Assembly (NCBI RefSeq): GCF_000597865.1
Contig: NZ_CP007452.1
Span: 1,867,183-1,931,182, forward strand
DNA length: 64,000 nt
Source of the DNA: Peptoclostridium acidaminophilum DSM 3953
GTDB lineage: Bacteria; Bacillota; Clostridia; Peptostreptococcales; Peptostreptococcaceae
Reading direction: 5' to 3'
Shown: positions 16,129 through 25,234 of the stretch, one piece after another
Position numbering within the stretch: the first letter of the stretch is position 1
How the letters are laid out: each line of letters opens with the position of its first letter
Position numbers and translations under genes: made by a program
Notes under the pieces: generated by a model
Database searches by the model: none
Seen by the model: the letters and a program-made list of their open reading frames with translations, nothing else
Told to the model about the DNA's origin: nothing

Positions 16129-16794
16129 TCAATCAACCCTTCCCTTAATTGCCTCAATCACCGCGGTCTGCACGCTACTTAGAGAAAGTATTATGAGTCT
16201 GTCACCCTCTTTCACTACGGTGCTCCCACGTGGCACCATCTGCCGCTCTCCCCTTATAATAAAGGCTATTACCGAATCCTCGGGCAGCGAAATCTCCGCA
16301 AGACTCTTTCCTGCCGATTTAAAATCATCTGCTATTTCTATGTCCATTATGCCAATCTTCCCATCTTCCATGGGCATAAGGTTAATTATCTCCTCTACAG
16401 AAATCTTCTGATCTATCATATTGTATATTATATCAGCAGTGCTTATTACAGTGCTTACGCCAAGGCGTTTGAACACGTCTATATATTCAGGCTCGTTTAC
16501 AAAAGCCAATGTACGATCGACTCCATACACCCTTCCCGCAATCTGGCAAGCCACAAAATTTTCAGCGTCATTGCTCGAAATGGCCAAAAGTACATCATTG
16601 TCCATAACTCCCGCATCTTCAAGTATTGCCGGGTCAGTACCGTCTCCATGGACAATAGACGCCTTATGTATCTTGGCGAGTTTTTTGCACTCCTCCTCAT
16701 CCCTGTGTATAATCGTCAGCTTGTGCCCTTCCGAAATAAATTTTTTTACGAGGAAATGCACCTTTCTATATCCAGCTACAACCATTATATTCAA
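16129..16794 (-). CDS. TrkA-like RCK protein (RCK_N plus RCK_C) with degenerate nucleotide loop
   Basis: Cytosolic regulator of the potassium channel subunit. About 221 residues: an RCK_N Rossmann domain (about 1-130; the Asp-containing strand LTIIHRDEEE and VHGDGTDPAILEDAGV are clear) and an RCK_C domain (about 140-215; VPRGSTVVKEGDRLIIL). The glycine-rich loop that normally reads GxGxxG is here VAGYRKVHFLV, lacking most of the glycines, so nucleotide binding may be altered. The start is TTG at 16794, 5 nt after GGGAGGTGAT; the ATG pair at 16815 lies within or before that site. The upstream RCK gene keeps a normal GCGRLG loop, so the two may form a heteromeric ring. Confidence 0.88.
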   Translation of the reverse strand: MNIMVVAGYRKVHFLVKKFISEGHKLTIIHRDEEECKKLAKIHKASIVHGDGTDPAILEDAGVMDNDVLLAISSNDAENFVACQIAGRVYGVDRTLAFVNEPEYIDVFKRLGVSTVISTADIIYNMIDQKISVEEIINLMPMEDGKIGIMDIEIADDFKSAGKSLAEISLPEDSVIAFIIRGERQMVPRGSTVVKEGDRLIILSLSSVQTAVIEAIKGRVD

Positions 16795-16795
16795 C

Positions 16796-17233
16796 CTAAT
16801 CACCTCCCTCATCATTCTCTATGCTATCCTTGAAGGCCTCGGCTGAAAGGGTCATGGGGCATATGGTTTTAATTTCCAATTCCTCATATACATTCTGTCT
16901 GTTGGGCTCGTAGACTCTTGCAATAACCTTTCTAACGCCGTATATAGTTTTTGCTATCTGCGCCAGCATTATATTGGTGTTGTCATCATCAGTTATAGCT
17001 GCAAAAACATCCGCATTCTCAATTCCAGCCTTCTTCAAGGTGTCCAGTTCTGTGGCGTCAGCCTCAAGAGCAAAACCTCCAAAACCCTCAACCAGTCTTC
17101 TGAAAGCAGAAGGTTTCATGTCTATTATTACAACGCTTTTACCAGATTCAAAAAGTGCATTCGCAAGATGCGCTCCCAGCCTCCCACAGCCTACTATTAT
17201 CACATATTCATCATTAATTCCATTTTTGCCCAT
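16796..17233 (-). CDS. TrkA-like RCK_N-only protein
   Basis: A 145-residue single-domain RCK protein with an intact dinucleotide loop VIIVGCGRLGAHLANAL (about 11-27), acidic strand end VVIIDMKPSAF and EADATELDTLKKAGIENAD (about 58-76). It lacks the RCK_C domain. It is the first of the trk operon; its stop codon and the TTG start of the next gene are separated by one base. The start is uncertain: ATG 17233 with GGAG 9 nt upstream is chosen over ATG 17248. Its role is likely nucleotide-dependent gating of the TrkH subunit, together with the second RCK protein. Confidence 0.88.
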   Translation of the reverse strand: MGKNGINDEYVIIVGCGRLGAHLANALFESGKSVVIIDMKPSAFRRLVEGFGGFALEADATELDTLKKAGIENADVFAAITDDDNTNIMLAQIAKTIYGVRKVIARVYEPNRQNVYEELEIKTICPMTLSAEAFKDSIENDEGGD

Positions 17234-17257
17234 GAAATTCATCTCCATAAAAGTATT

Positions 17258-17291
17258 GGGACAGGAGGCTACTATATCATCCCCTTGTCCC
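17258..17291 (-). terminator. Terminator at the end of the polysaccharide operon
   Basis: Minus strand GGGACAAGGGG and CCTCCTGTCCC arms with a 12 nt loop, followed by AATACTTTT. It separates the UDP-sugar dehydrogenase gene from the trk operon. Confidence 0.65.
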
Positions 17292-17325
17292 AGCTGAATT
17301 AATTATCTAAGTATCTAATTATCGA

Positions 17326-18630
17326 TTATTCCGCCATATCTTCCGCCTCAGCCTCCTTCACATCCACCTTGCCACTGCCCAGCACCTTGACTTTAAATCC
17401 TGCCCTTTCGAGTTCTTCTCTGTCCATGAAGTTGCGAAGGTCGAAAAAAACTTTTCCCTTAGTAAGCCTGCATAGCTCTGTAAAATTAATTTTTTTGAAG
17501 GCTTCATGATTCACGCCAAGCACAACCATTTCACTTTCACTTGCCGCCTCTTCAAGGCTTCTCGCTTCACATGAGAACTTCGTTGCATGCGGATCATAAG
17601 CGGCGACTTCATATCCTCTGTTGCCGAGTACGGAAATTAGATCTATTATAGGGCTCTCCCTCGTATCATCAACATCCGCCTTATATGTAACACCCAAAAT
17701 ACATATCTTACGCGAATAGTCGCTTTCTCCTAGCATTCCATCTATTGCATCCGCCACAAAATGCGGCATAGAATCGTTTGTCTGTCTTGCCATTTTTATT
17801 ATCCCTGCGGTTTTAGGATTTTTTTCGACTATGAACCATGGATCCACTGCCAGGCAGTGTCCGCCTACGCCAGGCCCCGGCTGGTGTATGTTCACTCTGG
17901 GGTGCTTGTTGCACAGTCTTATGACTTCCCATACGTCTATGCCTGTTTCCTCACATATCTTGGCAAGTTCATTTGCAAGGGCTATGTTGACATCCCTGAA
18001 TGTATTCTCCATTACCTTGCACATTTCTGCCGTTGTTTCATCAGTCAGAAAAATTTCACCATTTACAAAGGTCTTATATATGTCTTTTATCTTTTCTGCG
18101 CTTATCCTGTTTATGCCGCCCACTATACGGTTATTGCCCACCAGCTCCATTAGTATTTTGCCCGGCAAAACTCTCTCAGGCGAGTGTCCCACATACAACT
18201 CTTCGCCAAGAACAAGCCCGCTGCGCTCAAGTATTGGACATAGGACATCCCTTACCGTTCCCGGAGGCGATGTTGATTCAAGAACTACTATGTTGCCTTT
18301 TCTGACGTATGGAACTATACTCTCTGCCGCCTCAACAACATATCTCATGTCAGCCCTCTTGTCATTTGTTATAGGCGTTGGCACTGCTATTATAAAAACA
18401 TCGGCTTCCTCTGGCTCCGTGCTGCCTATAAGATTCTCTGATTTGACAGCCGCCTGCACTAATATATCAAGATAAGGCTCTTCTATTGTTATCTTAGCAT
18501 TGTTGAGCGCATCAACAACCTTGCTTCTCACGTCCACGCCAATTACATTGTGTCCATGTGTTGCAAACATCGCAGCCGTTGGTAAACCAATATATCCAAG
18601 TCCCAGAACACATATTTTTTTTCTCTGCAT
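17326..18630 (-). CDS. UDP-N-acetyl-D-mannosaminuronate dehydrogenase-type UDP-sugar dehydrogenase (WecC-like)
   Basis: Oxidises a UDP-sugar 6-hydroxyl to the uronic acid with NAD. Three-domain layout over 434 residues: N-terminal Rossmann loop CVLGLGYIGLPTA (about 7-19), VLESTSPPGT, central helices, catalytic cysteine in GPGVGGHCLAVDPWF (about 253-267) and C-terminal domain ILGVTYKADVDDTRESP (about 312-328). The sequence style matches WecC/Cap5O (UDP-ManNAc) rather than UDP-glucose dehydrogenase; UDP-GlcNAc dehydrogenase is an alternative. ATG 18630 lies 9 nt after GGGAGG, and ATG 18636 overlaps the upstream stop. It is the last gene of the long minus-strand island. No 2-epimerase (WecB) is visible in the window. 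Confidence 0.88.
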   Translation of the reverse strand: MQRKKICVLGLGYIGLPTAAMFATHGHNVIGVDVRSKVVDALNNAKITIEEPYLDILVQAAVKSENLIGSTEPEEADVFIIAVPTPITNDKRADMRYVVEAAESIVPYVRKGNIVVLESTSPPGTVRDVLCPILERSGLVLGEELYVGHSPERVLPGKILMELVGNNRIVGGINRISAEKIKDIYKTFVNGEIFLTDETTAEMCKVMENTFRDVNIALANELAKICEETGIDVWEVIRLCNKHPRVNIHQPGPGVGGHCLAVDPWFIVEKNPKTAGIIKMARQTNDSMPHFVADAIDGMLGESDYSRKICILGVTYKADVDDTRESPIIDLISVLGNRGYEVAAYDPHATKFSCEARSLEEAASESEMVVLGVNHEAFKKINFTELCRLTKGKVFFDLRNFMDREELERAGFKVKVLGSGKVDVKEAEAEDMAE

Positions 18631-18632
18631 GC

Positions 18633-19838
18633 TCATATTCCTCCCAAGACATCATTGTATACTTCCATCAGCTCTATAGCATGGTTTTCAGGAGTCCAAG
18701 AAGCCTCCCAGTATCTTCTGTGAGCTTCCCGCCCCATTCTTCTAACCAAAGAGTCACTCCCCATAATCTTGAGCTTTTGCACAAGATCATCTATGCTTCC
18801 CCTTTCAAATATAAACCCGTCCTCGCCGCTTTCAACGAACTCTTCTGCAGAAGAGCCGCTTGATACTATTGACGGAATTCCAAGAGCTTTGGCTTTTAGT
18901 ACGGCTAAAGCATGCATCTCATTAAGCAACGTGGGGAAAACAATAGCTCTCGATTCGCGAAGTAGTCTTATTTCATTTTCAGGCCTCAGCCTCCCGCTGA
19001 ATAATGCGCCCGGTAATATTTCTTCAAGTTGTTTTCTCATCGGCCCATCACCTATGAAAGTGGCTTCAACGCCCGCCAATGATGCGGCTTGCGCAAATAT
19101 GCCGGCTCCATTTTCAGCTCCTAGTCGGTCCAAGAAAGTGAAAACCTTGCTTTCCGCCACCCTCTCCGGACCTTCATTTTGTATATTAACCGGATTTTTC
19201 ACCCTGTATATTCTGGCTGATTCAGACAGATATGGACGAAGTATTCTTTCGCTATACTCTGAAATGCTTATAAAGGCATCAACGCCTGCAGGCACCCTGC
19301 CTTTTTTCATCTGTATCGCCTGCCGTGAGCATAGCCACAGCTTGTGCATATACCCCCGCTTTTCACAATTGCTCCTTATGCATGCTGCTGAAAGCCCCTC
19401 GAGTTCGCAGCAAGATTCATTTCTGCAGTCATAAAAATTGCCATTGGGACATGCAGTAAAATAATCGTGAAGTGTGAGCACGCACTTGAAGCCCCTGTCT
19501 TTAACTACTCTTAGTGCAGCTGATGAAAGGATATTCACAAACGAATGAAAATGAACTACAGTGTTGTTCTTATCTAGTGAACCCAGCAAACGTCCCAAGG
19601 ACACATAAGCCTTTCTGTTCCATAATCTGCTGTTCTCATAGCTGTTTTCTATGATATCCTTTTGGTCCATACTTATAACTGTTATGTTCTTGTGAATTAA
19701 CTTTTCATCAATCGGCCCTGCAGCACAAAAAAATATCACACTCTCGCCAGCTTGAGCAAGGGCTCTGGCACTCTCAATGGCTACAGCACTTGAAACTCCT
19801 TTTATGTCTGCATAGTCATTGACTATAACTATTTTCAT
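18633..19838 (-). CDS. Glycosyltransferase family 4 (GT-B)
   Basis: Retaining glycosyltransferase, 401 residues. N-terminal GT-B domain begins KIVIVNDYADIKGVSSAVA (about 2-20). Acceptor-domain strands include VVHFHSF and VLTLHDYF, with a cysteine-rich insert (CRNESCCE, CIRSNC) that could bind a metal. The C-terminal donor domain shows ATFIGDGPMRKQLE, SGRLRPENEIRLL, IVFPTLLNEMHALAVLKAKA and GIPSIVSS, typical of GT4. ATG 19838 has GGAGAG upstream. The gene overlaps the dehydrogenase start. The sugar is unknown. The gene before it is on the same strand but behind a terminator (19918-19945), so this may begin a two-gene unit. Confidence 0.9.
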   Translation of the reverse strand: MKIVIVNDYADIKGVSSAVAIESARALAQAGESVIFFCAAGPIDEKLIHKNITVISMDQKDIIENSYENSRLWNRKAYVSLGRLLGSLDKNNTVVHFHSFVNILSSAALRVVKDRGFKCVLTLHDYFTACPNGNFYDCRNESCCELEGLSAACIRSNCEKRGYMHKLWLCSRQAIQMKKGRVPAGVDAFISISEYSERILRPYLSESARIYRVKNPVNIQNEGPERVAESKVFTFLDRLGAENGAGIFAQAASLAGVEATFIGDGPMRKQLEEILPGALFSGRLRPENEIRLLRESRAIVFPTLLNEMHALAVLKAKALGIPSIVSSGSSAEEFVESGEDGFIFERGSIDDLVQKLKIMGSDSLVRRMGREAHRRYWEASWTPENHAIELMEVYNDVLGGI

Positions 19839-19917
19839 TTGATTTCTCTCCATCCGCATATTTTGCAATCGTTGCAATATCGTAATATTTTATACCCAAA
19901 TACACGCGCATATAAAT

Positions 19918-19945
19918 AAAAAAAAAGAGCCTGTTAAGGCTCTTT
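19918..19945 (-). terminator. Terminator of the polysaccharide-lyase-like gene
   Basis: AAAGAGCC-TGTTAA-GGCTCTTT followed on the minus strand by a long T run. Confidence 0.88.
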
Positions 19946-19969
19946 AGAACTAAATAATTTAATCTGTAT

Positions 19970-21232
19970 TTATTTTACTCTTGTTATCTTCAAATCGTCA
20001 TAATATATTATGCTTTTTCCTGTTTGTGAAGATGTGTTACGGTATGAACCAAGCTTTAAGTAATCTCCCGCAGAATTCAGAAGAGTTGGTATGTTCAATC
20101 TGTAATCGCCAGGAAGTTTTTTAGCATCCCAGTTGGCATTGTACTCAGTAACGAATGCCATAGGCTTGCCATCTGCAAGTACTTCTATGTAGCCATCATT
20201 TCCCTGTGACCACTTTATGTGAGTTTTCAGGTCTACCCATTGACCTTTTTTAACTGCAACTTTTTCAGATCTTATCTCTGTAACTCCAACCTTTAGATTG
20301 TGAACTACCACATACATATATCCATCATGATATTGAATTGATATTGTAGGTCTTCCGTTTACATACTCATCTGCGTTATCCCAGTTTCCATCTACTGGCT
20401 GTGGATGCCACTGACCTAGTATCTCCCAATCCGAGTTGTTTGAGTGCGCAGGGTCAACCATGAACTTCCAGTTGTACCAGATCTCGCTTCCCGCCGGCTC
20501 GGCCTTCCATTTTGAAGCTATTTCACTTCTAAGTCCGCTGTATACTTTTGAATCTGTATCTCTAAGCTCGAATCTTGCAACGTTGTTGTTTGAATTCAGT
20601 GGATCCTTTGTTATAGTTACACCGTATGATGTTGAAGTTTCCTTGTTCCAATTTGAAAGGCTGTCGAAAGCGTCATTAATCAGTGATGTTCCCGATATTG
20701 AAGATGACGCTGTTGTCGTAGAAGACGTAGTTGTTGTGGAAGGTGCAGTTGTAGTTGTTGAAGGCTTTGTTGTAGTTGTTGAAGCTGTAGTAGTTGTTGA
20801 AGGCTTTGTTGTAGTTGTTGTAGTTGTTGTAGTTGTTGAAGGCTTTGTTGTAGTTGTTGTAGTTGTTGTAGAAGATGCTGAAGCCGATGCATTCAGAGCC
20901 TTGATTATAGCGTAGACTTCGCTTTTGTTATTTAGCAAATATCTCTTAACGCTCCTTCTTGAGTCCAACCTTACACCTTTTTTGACAAGCAGCTTCTTCA
21001 CCTCAAGTTGAAGTGCCTTCAGCTTTGCAGAGTCCTTAGAATAATCTACATCGAAATATTCTTCAAAGAAATCCGCGTTCAGATAATTATATATGACAGC
21101 GTCACTGCTTGTTCGGCTTGAGCTGCTGTATGTTCTATTGTAGTCATGTGCAGAAACTGTCCCCAGGCCGCTCATTGCCATAATTGCCGCTATCGAAAGC
21201 GCTACACCTTTTCTCATGTTTTTGATATTCAT
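19970..21232 (-). CDS. Secreted polysaccharide-lyase-like protein with Thr-rich linker
   Basis: A 420-residue secreted protein. Signal peptide MNIKNMRKGVALSIAAIMAM (about 1-28, cut near VSA-HD). Then an Arg/Lys-rich helical part of unknown type (about 45-115), a low-complexity linker made almost only of Thr with Lys-Pro-Ser breaks (about 120-175), and a C-terminal beta-rich domain (about 180-420) with WYNWKFMVDP, EILGQWHPQP, SIQYHDGYMYVVVHN and GSYRN...YYDDLKITR. This last part resembles the Polysacc_lyase (heparin lyase-like) family, which cleaves uronic-acid polymers. ATG 21232 follows CGGAGGAAATTAATT; a GTG at 21280 also has a site (AAAGGAGGAGA) and would add 16 residues in frame. It may trim the polymer made by the island. 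Confidence 0.7.
   Translation of the reverse strand: MNIKNMRKGVALSIAAIMAMSGLGTVSAHDYNRTYSSSSRTSSDAVIYNYLNADFFEEYFDVDYSKDSAKLKALQLEVKKLLVKKGVRLDSRRSVKRYLLNNKSEVYAIIKALNASASASSTTTTTTTTKPSTTTTTTTTTTKPSTTTTASTTTTKPSTTTTAPSTTTTSSTTTASSSISGTSLINDAFDSLSNWNKETSTSYGVTITKDPLNSNNNVARFELRDTDSKVYSGLRSEIASKWKAEPAGSEIWYNWKFMVDPAHSNNSDWEILGQWHPQPVDGNWDNADEYVNGRPTISIQYHDGYMYVVVHNLKVGVTEIRSEKVAVKKGQWVDLKTHIKWSQGNDGYIEVLADGKPMAFVTEYNANWDAKKLPGDYRLNIPTLLNSAGDYLKLGSYRNTSSQTGKSIIYYDDLKITRVK
20720..20880 (-). repeat. Triplet-rich Thr-codon repeat inside the lyase-like gene
   Basis: On the + strand the unit GTTGTAGTTGTT and the longer unit GTTGAAGGCTTTGTTGTAG recur several times, encoding Thr runs separated by KPS. 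This kind of repeat changes length easily by slippage; any 3-nt change keeps the frame. Confidence 0.85.
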
Positions 21233-21427
21233 AATTAATTTCCTCCGTTTTTTTAGGTTTATGCAGGTTATTTTTGGCACTCTCCTCCTTTCAAATTTTC
21301 ACTTATACCTGCTTTGTATAATTTTATTGTCTTTTGAATTATATAATTTGTTTTTGAGTTTAAACATCCTACTCTGGTCCCATTTTTTTTGTTTGAGATT
21401 TCCATCCTATTGTAAATTCCATTTTAA

Positions 21428-22633
21428 TTATGTCGTTTTATATACGCCATCCATTATCTCAACATTGAATACACCGTTTGTTTTCGAAACTTCTTTTCCA
21501 TCTGGAAGTATAAGTTTTTCAACGCTGCCTCCCTCCACTTTCAGGCTCAGGTATTTTGATGAAAGTTCGACATTTTCCGATTTGAATTTCACAACGAATT
21601 CATTTCCACTCTGCTCTATGACACTGTTCTCCCTGCAGTAGTAGTATTCAGCCAATTCGCTTCCTGTGCAGTACCATATATTTTTCCCCGAAATATAATC
21701 GAATATTTCATTCAGACCTTTCAGATCGTCAAATATATTTAAAAGCTGACTTCTGCCGTCGTTTCTTGCCGGGGATATGTGCTCCTCTATGCTTATCAGA
21801 AGCTTGTTTTTTATTAGGTAGTCAATTTTTTTCATTTCTTTTTCTATAAGCTGCCTTCTGAGCAGCCTTTTGACGGTTCCCTTTATAATCCTCTCGTCTT
21901 TATTTAAATAACGGTTAAGCATATGCCCGCAAATCGTCGTAGGTATGTCAATCACATTGTTTTTTCCGAAGATTTTTATATCATAGCTTGTCAGAGGATT
22001 TTTGTCGCTCCCTCCATGCTCACTGTCGCCGTATTCTACAAGATCAACGTTCGAGTGTCTGCACCACCAAAAAAAACCGCTCCTGTCTATGCTCTCATCC
22101 CCATACTTGCCTGGGTCATATCCGCAATACTTGCCTCCCTTGGGATAGTGCCCAAAAACCTCATTGAATATCCTTTTTCCTGTTTCTATCGTTTCTAAAG
22201 CTTCCTCCAGACTTCCAAAGGTCGACCATTCCTGCACAAAATCCTCTGTCCTCTCCCCGGCAATACCGTGAGTAGTCCCGTGATAAGCCATTTCAAATTT
22301 TGGATTCTCGCTTATATTTCTGAAGAATGCCTTTGTCTCTTCATCAGAATTTATTGCCTCTGATATCACCTTTATACTTGAATCCGCCACTACTCCGCTT
22401 CTCTTTCCAACGGGCACAAAAAAAGTCGTTTTGATATTGGGATGTCGTGAAAGCAGCTTTTGCTCGAGATAATCAAACGAAGAATTTTCACCGTGTTTTG
22501 CATAGCCCCAGTCTTCCCCAAGCTCAATCTCTCCGCTTCCGCTAACATCAACCCACGTATTTGCAAGATCGTCAATCCAAAAAAGCACTGGCGAATCCGC
22601 ATCCCCATACCATTTGCATACATCAATCTTCAT
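21428..22633 (-). CDS. Polysaccharide-deacetylase-like (NodB-fold) protein
   Basis: A 401-residue cytosolic-looking protein without signal peptide. Deacetylase-type landmarks are the metal Asp pair in VLFWIDDLAN (about 16-25), KTTFFVPVGKRS (about 67-78) and the paired His in EMAYHGTTHG (about 111-120). The C-terminal 100 residues (FVVKFKSENVELSSKYLSLK) look like a small beta domain. Related proteins hydrolyse N- or O-acetyl groups from sugars, but lacking a secretion signal it might act on lipid-linked intermediates in the cytosol. ATG 22633 (GGAGGT upstream) overlaps the flippase stop at 22623. The substrate is unknown; another member lies at 26305-27396. Confidence 0.65.
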   Translation of the reverse strand: MKIDVCKWYGDADSPVLFWIDDLANTWVDVSGSGEIELGEDWGYAKHGENSSFDYLEQKLLSRHPNIKTTFFVPVGKRSGVVADSSIKVISEAINSDEETKAFFRNISENPKFEMAYHGTTHGIAGERTEDFVQEWSTFGSLEEALETIETGKRIFNEVFGHYPKGGKYCGYDPGKYGDESIDRSGFFWWCRHSNVDLVEYGDSEHGGSDKNPLTSYDIKIFGKNNVIDIPTTICGHMLNRYLNKDERIIKGTVKRLLRRQLIEKEMKKIDYLIKNKLLISIEEHISPARNDGRSQLLNIFDDLKGLNEIFDYISGKNIWYCTGSELAEYYYCRENSVIEQSGNEFVVKFKSENVELSSKYLSLKVEGGSVEKLILPDGKEVSKTNGVFNVEIMDGVYKTT

Positions 22634-24101
22634 CCTCAATTACCTCCCTTTTAGAGAATAATTCCCTGGCAAAACTTATCGAAGTGCCCACGTATGATTT
22701 CGGTATAAATCCGAACAAAAAGCATATGATGAAATAAACAGCTACAAGCGCTGTGTTGAAAAACAGCTCTGCCAGCACCCCAAGCTCATAAAGTCCAAAA
22801 TACAAATACAAAGAGTAAGTCATCATAAATGGTATGCCTGCCTTTAAAAAGCTAAAAAGACCTATATTCATTTTATAATAGGCTCTTCCACCAAAATAGT
22901 ACATTACAGTCATGGCAAAATATGAAACAATCGTTGCTATTGCTGCTCCATAAGCTCCCATTCCCGGAATCAGGGCCATGTTGAGAGCAATATTTATTGC
23001 AGTTGCCGCCCCTGGTATTATAAGGTTCAGCGCCATCTTCTTTTCGATATGAATCCCCAGGGAATAAAACTCGCAGCTTCCATCCAGCAAATATGCAATA
23101 ACTATAAGGGGTACTATTCTAAAAGCCTGGGAGTACTCCTCTGTGGCTAGTATTTTTATCGCCGTGTTTGCATAAACCGAAATACCCAGAACCATAAACC
23201 AGCCTATTATGTTATAGTGGTCGAAAATTTCCTCCAGCTTTCTTTTTCCGTTTTCTTCCTTGTACACGCCGTATTTGAATGGAGTGAGGGCATTAGTAAA
23301 CGGAGCAATGAAAAGCGGCAGTATTAGCATACCCACCTTATATCCTATTGAATAGACTGCGACTGCAGCATATCCCGCGACCACCTTCAAAAAGTACCTG
23401 TCAATCAGTGTAAGAACCCACTCCAATACGTCTGAAGCTCCCGCCATGCCAACCCCGTATGAAAGCATATCCTTAAGTTCGCTTTTCCCCCATACCGGCG
23501 TTATATTTTTATGATCAGCCCAAATAAGAGCAAGCAATAATATAGCGAATGAAAGGCACTGAGACCTTAGTATTCCTGTTATTCCTCCGTCATATGAAAC
23601 AACAAAAATCAGCGTAAAAGCCAACGTCAAGGCCAGCTTTACTATCTCTATCAGACTCGCCTTAAGCGCCTTGTACTGCATCGAGTAGTATGCCGTGTAT
23701 ATGCTTATTATGCAGGAAAGCACCGAGCTTGTGACCACATACCTTATGTACACTCCGCCCCGTGCTCCCGATTCGAATACCAGGCCCGCCAACTGACGGG
23801 CAAAAATCATATTAAGGGCCACTACAATGATTCCCCAGACGATTGAAAAGGTCAGCGCAATGTTTTTCAGCCTGTTCTTGTCCTCATATTCGTTAAAGAA
23901 CCTCTTCATTCCCGAATATATTCCCAGCGTTGCAAAAATTGAAAAAAGACTTTGATATGACGATATAATCGAGTAGCTTCCGTATTCCTCCAAAGTGAGA
24001 CTGTTGGTATAAATCGGAGTAAGTATTAAATTGATAAAATTCGAAATAAGCGACAGCCCCAGATATATTCCTCCAGTTCTGATCATCAAATTACCTTTCA
24101 T
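22623..24101 (-). CDS. Wzx-type polysaccharide flippase (first)
   Basis: Multi-pass membrane protein (about 12-14 helices over 492 residues) of the polysaccharide biosynthesis/MOP flippase family, moving undecaprenyl-linked repeat units across the membrane. The start region MIRTGGIYLGLSLISNFINL with IYTNSLTLEEYGSYS (about 33-47) is typical of this family. The start is uncertain: ATG 24101 (MKGNLM) or ATG 24086; longer TTG 24134 overlaps the upstream gene. It is translationally coupled to the deacetylase-like gene. A second, unrelated-looking flippase lies at 37919-39451, suggesting two polymers or two repeat-unit branches. Confidence 0.88.
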   Translation of the reverse strand: MKGNLMIRTGGIYLGLSLISNFINLILTPIYTNSLTLEEYGSYSIISSYQSLFSIFATLGIYSGMKRFFNEYEDKNRLKNIALTFSIVWGIIVVALNMIFARQLAGLVFESGARGGVYIRYVVTSSVLSCIISIYTAYYSMQYKALKASLIEIVKLALTLAFTLIFVVSYDGGITGILRSQCLSFAILLLALIWADHKNITPVWGKSELKDMLSYGVGMAGASDVLEWVLTLIDRYFLKVVAGYAAVAVYSIGYKVGMLILPLFIAPFTNALTPFKYGVYKEENGKRKLEEIFDHYNIIGWFMVLGISVYANTAIKILATEEYSQAFRIVPLIVIAYLLDGSCEFYSLGIHIEKKMALNLIIPGAATAINIALNMALIPGMGAYGAAIATIVSYFAMTVMYYFGGRAYYKMNIGLFSFLKAGIPFMMTYSLYLYFGLYELGVLAELFFNTALVAVYFIICFLFGFIPKSYVGTSISFARELFSKREVIEDED

Positions 24102-24117
24102 AAACTTTCGCCTACTC

Positions 24118-25233
24118 TCAACAATTTTTCCCAAGTACAGTGCTTATCCCCGTTCTTATCTCGCTCAGCCTTTTCATATACCTTCCCTTGTGCGTATCCT
24201 CATTCCAAAGCTCCAGCTGGTACAGCGATGTAAAGCTGTCTGTAAAATCGAACTTCCAGGGATACCTTCCGCACCCAAAATCAAGCTTGGCTGCAATTTT
24301 ATTTTCAAAGCAGTACCTTATTATTTCTAGAGACAACACGCTCCCCACGCCGTATTTTTCAAATTCAGGATCATATGCTGAATTCCAGGAATGAATAACA
24401 TCCTTGTATATATAACAGGCCTCATAGGCTATGTTGCTGCCGTCGTGATTCTTGCTCTTCAAAAAAAACGTTATCAAATTATCGCTTTCACCGTATACGT
24501 TCCTTATGAATTCGGCTCTTCTGCTGTCGGCAAAAAGAGATTTGCGGTCAAGCCTGTTCTTAGATTTTCTAAGATACTCCTGCTCGTTGATGTGCATTCT
24601 TGCCATCAATTCATAAACATTCTTGTCGCTGCGGGCCTCCACATCATAGTCTGTTATTTCCTTGAGCTTCTTCATATTCCTCTTGATACTCTTTGGTATC
24701 AAACTGTCTCTATATCTGTCGAAGCTTTCATACTTGTCAAATAGGAGATTCGGACACTCAAGATTGTAGCGCGAGTATCCAAGATGCTCATTATATTTTC
24801 TGCTTCTCAGAAAAAAATAGCCCAGCTTTGAGTTGTTTATTATATTGTTAAGGCTCATTTTGTCCCACAGGCTGCTGTTTTCCTCAACAACCGTGAATAT
24901 TTTTCTAAATATTGACATAGCGTCTTCCTTGCTCTCGTCCACAAGCACTGTCAGAAAATCCCCCATTCCAAGAAAAACAAGCTCCCTGTAATTTAATCCC
25001 CATTTATTGTGGTGTTCGATTGCAAAGGGTGCAATTCCCAGAATATCAACTCCCTGGAATATGCATATTATGAAAAGCTCCATACTCTCACAGTCTCTGT
25101 GGGCTTCACACCAGGCCTTCGCCAGCGCGAAAGTGCTGTATATTGTAGCTTCATCATCAATCTCCTGCAGCCTCTCCCACTGATGCTTAAGTCCATAAAA
25201 CTCGTCTATAGAAGTGATTATTTTATACTCCAT
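24118..25233 (-). CDS. GNAT/FemAB-like acetyltransferase (BioF2/CelD type)
   Basis: A 371-residue cytosolic protein with the duplicated GNAT layout of the FemAB/CelD group. Visible segments: TIYSTFALAKAWCEAH (about 32-47), ILGIAPFAIEH, IPKSIKRNMKKLKE (about 195-208) and the acceptor-site region YGVGSVLSLEIIRYCFEN (about 306-323), then LDFGCGRYPWKFDFTD. Known relatives transfer acyl or amino-acyl groups to sugars or peptides during cell-envelope synthesis. ATG 25233 directly follows the previous stop and has GAGGAGGGGTAGG; the open frame further upstream is ignored. It probably decorates a repeat unit; the acyl donor is unknown. Confidence 0.78.
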   Translation of the reverse strand: MEYKIITSIDEFYGLKHQWERLQEIDDEATIYSTFALAKAWCEAHRDCESMELFIICIFQGVDILGIAPFAIEHHNKWGLNYRELVFLGMGDFLTVLVDESKEDAMSIFRKIFTVVEENSSLWDKMSLNNIINNSKLGYFFLRSRKYNEHLGYSRYNLECPNLLFDKYESFDRYRDSLIPKSIKRNMKKLKEITDYDVEARSDKNVYELMARMHINEQEYLRKSKNRLDRKSLFADSRRAEFIRNVYGESDNLITFFLKSKNHDGSNIAYEACYIYKDVIHSWNSAYDPEFEKYGVGSVLSLEIIRYCFENKIAAKLDFGCGRYPWKFDFTDSFTSLYQLELWNEDTHKGRYMKRLSEIRTGISTVLGKNC

Positions 25234-25234
25234 C

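Noticed and set aside
20720-20880. Possible CRISPR-like array from repeated words
   Set aside because: The repeats are in-frame Thr codons with no spacer structure; no cas genes are present.
20436-20915. Val-rich open frame on the + strand opposite the Thr linker
   Set aside because: It is the antisense shadow of the Thr-codon repeat; no ribosome site, no start logic.
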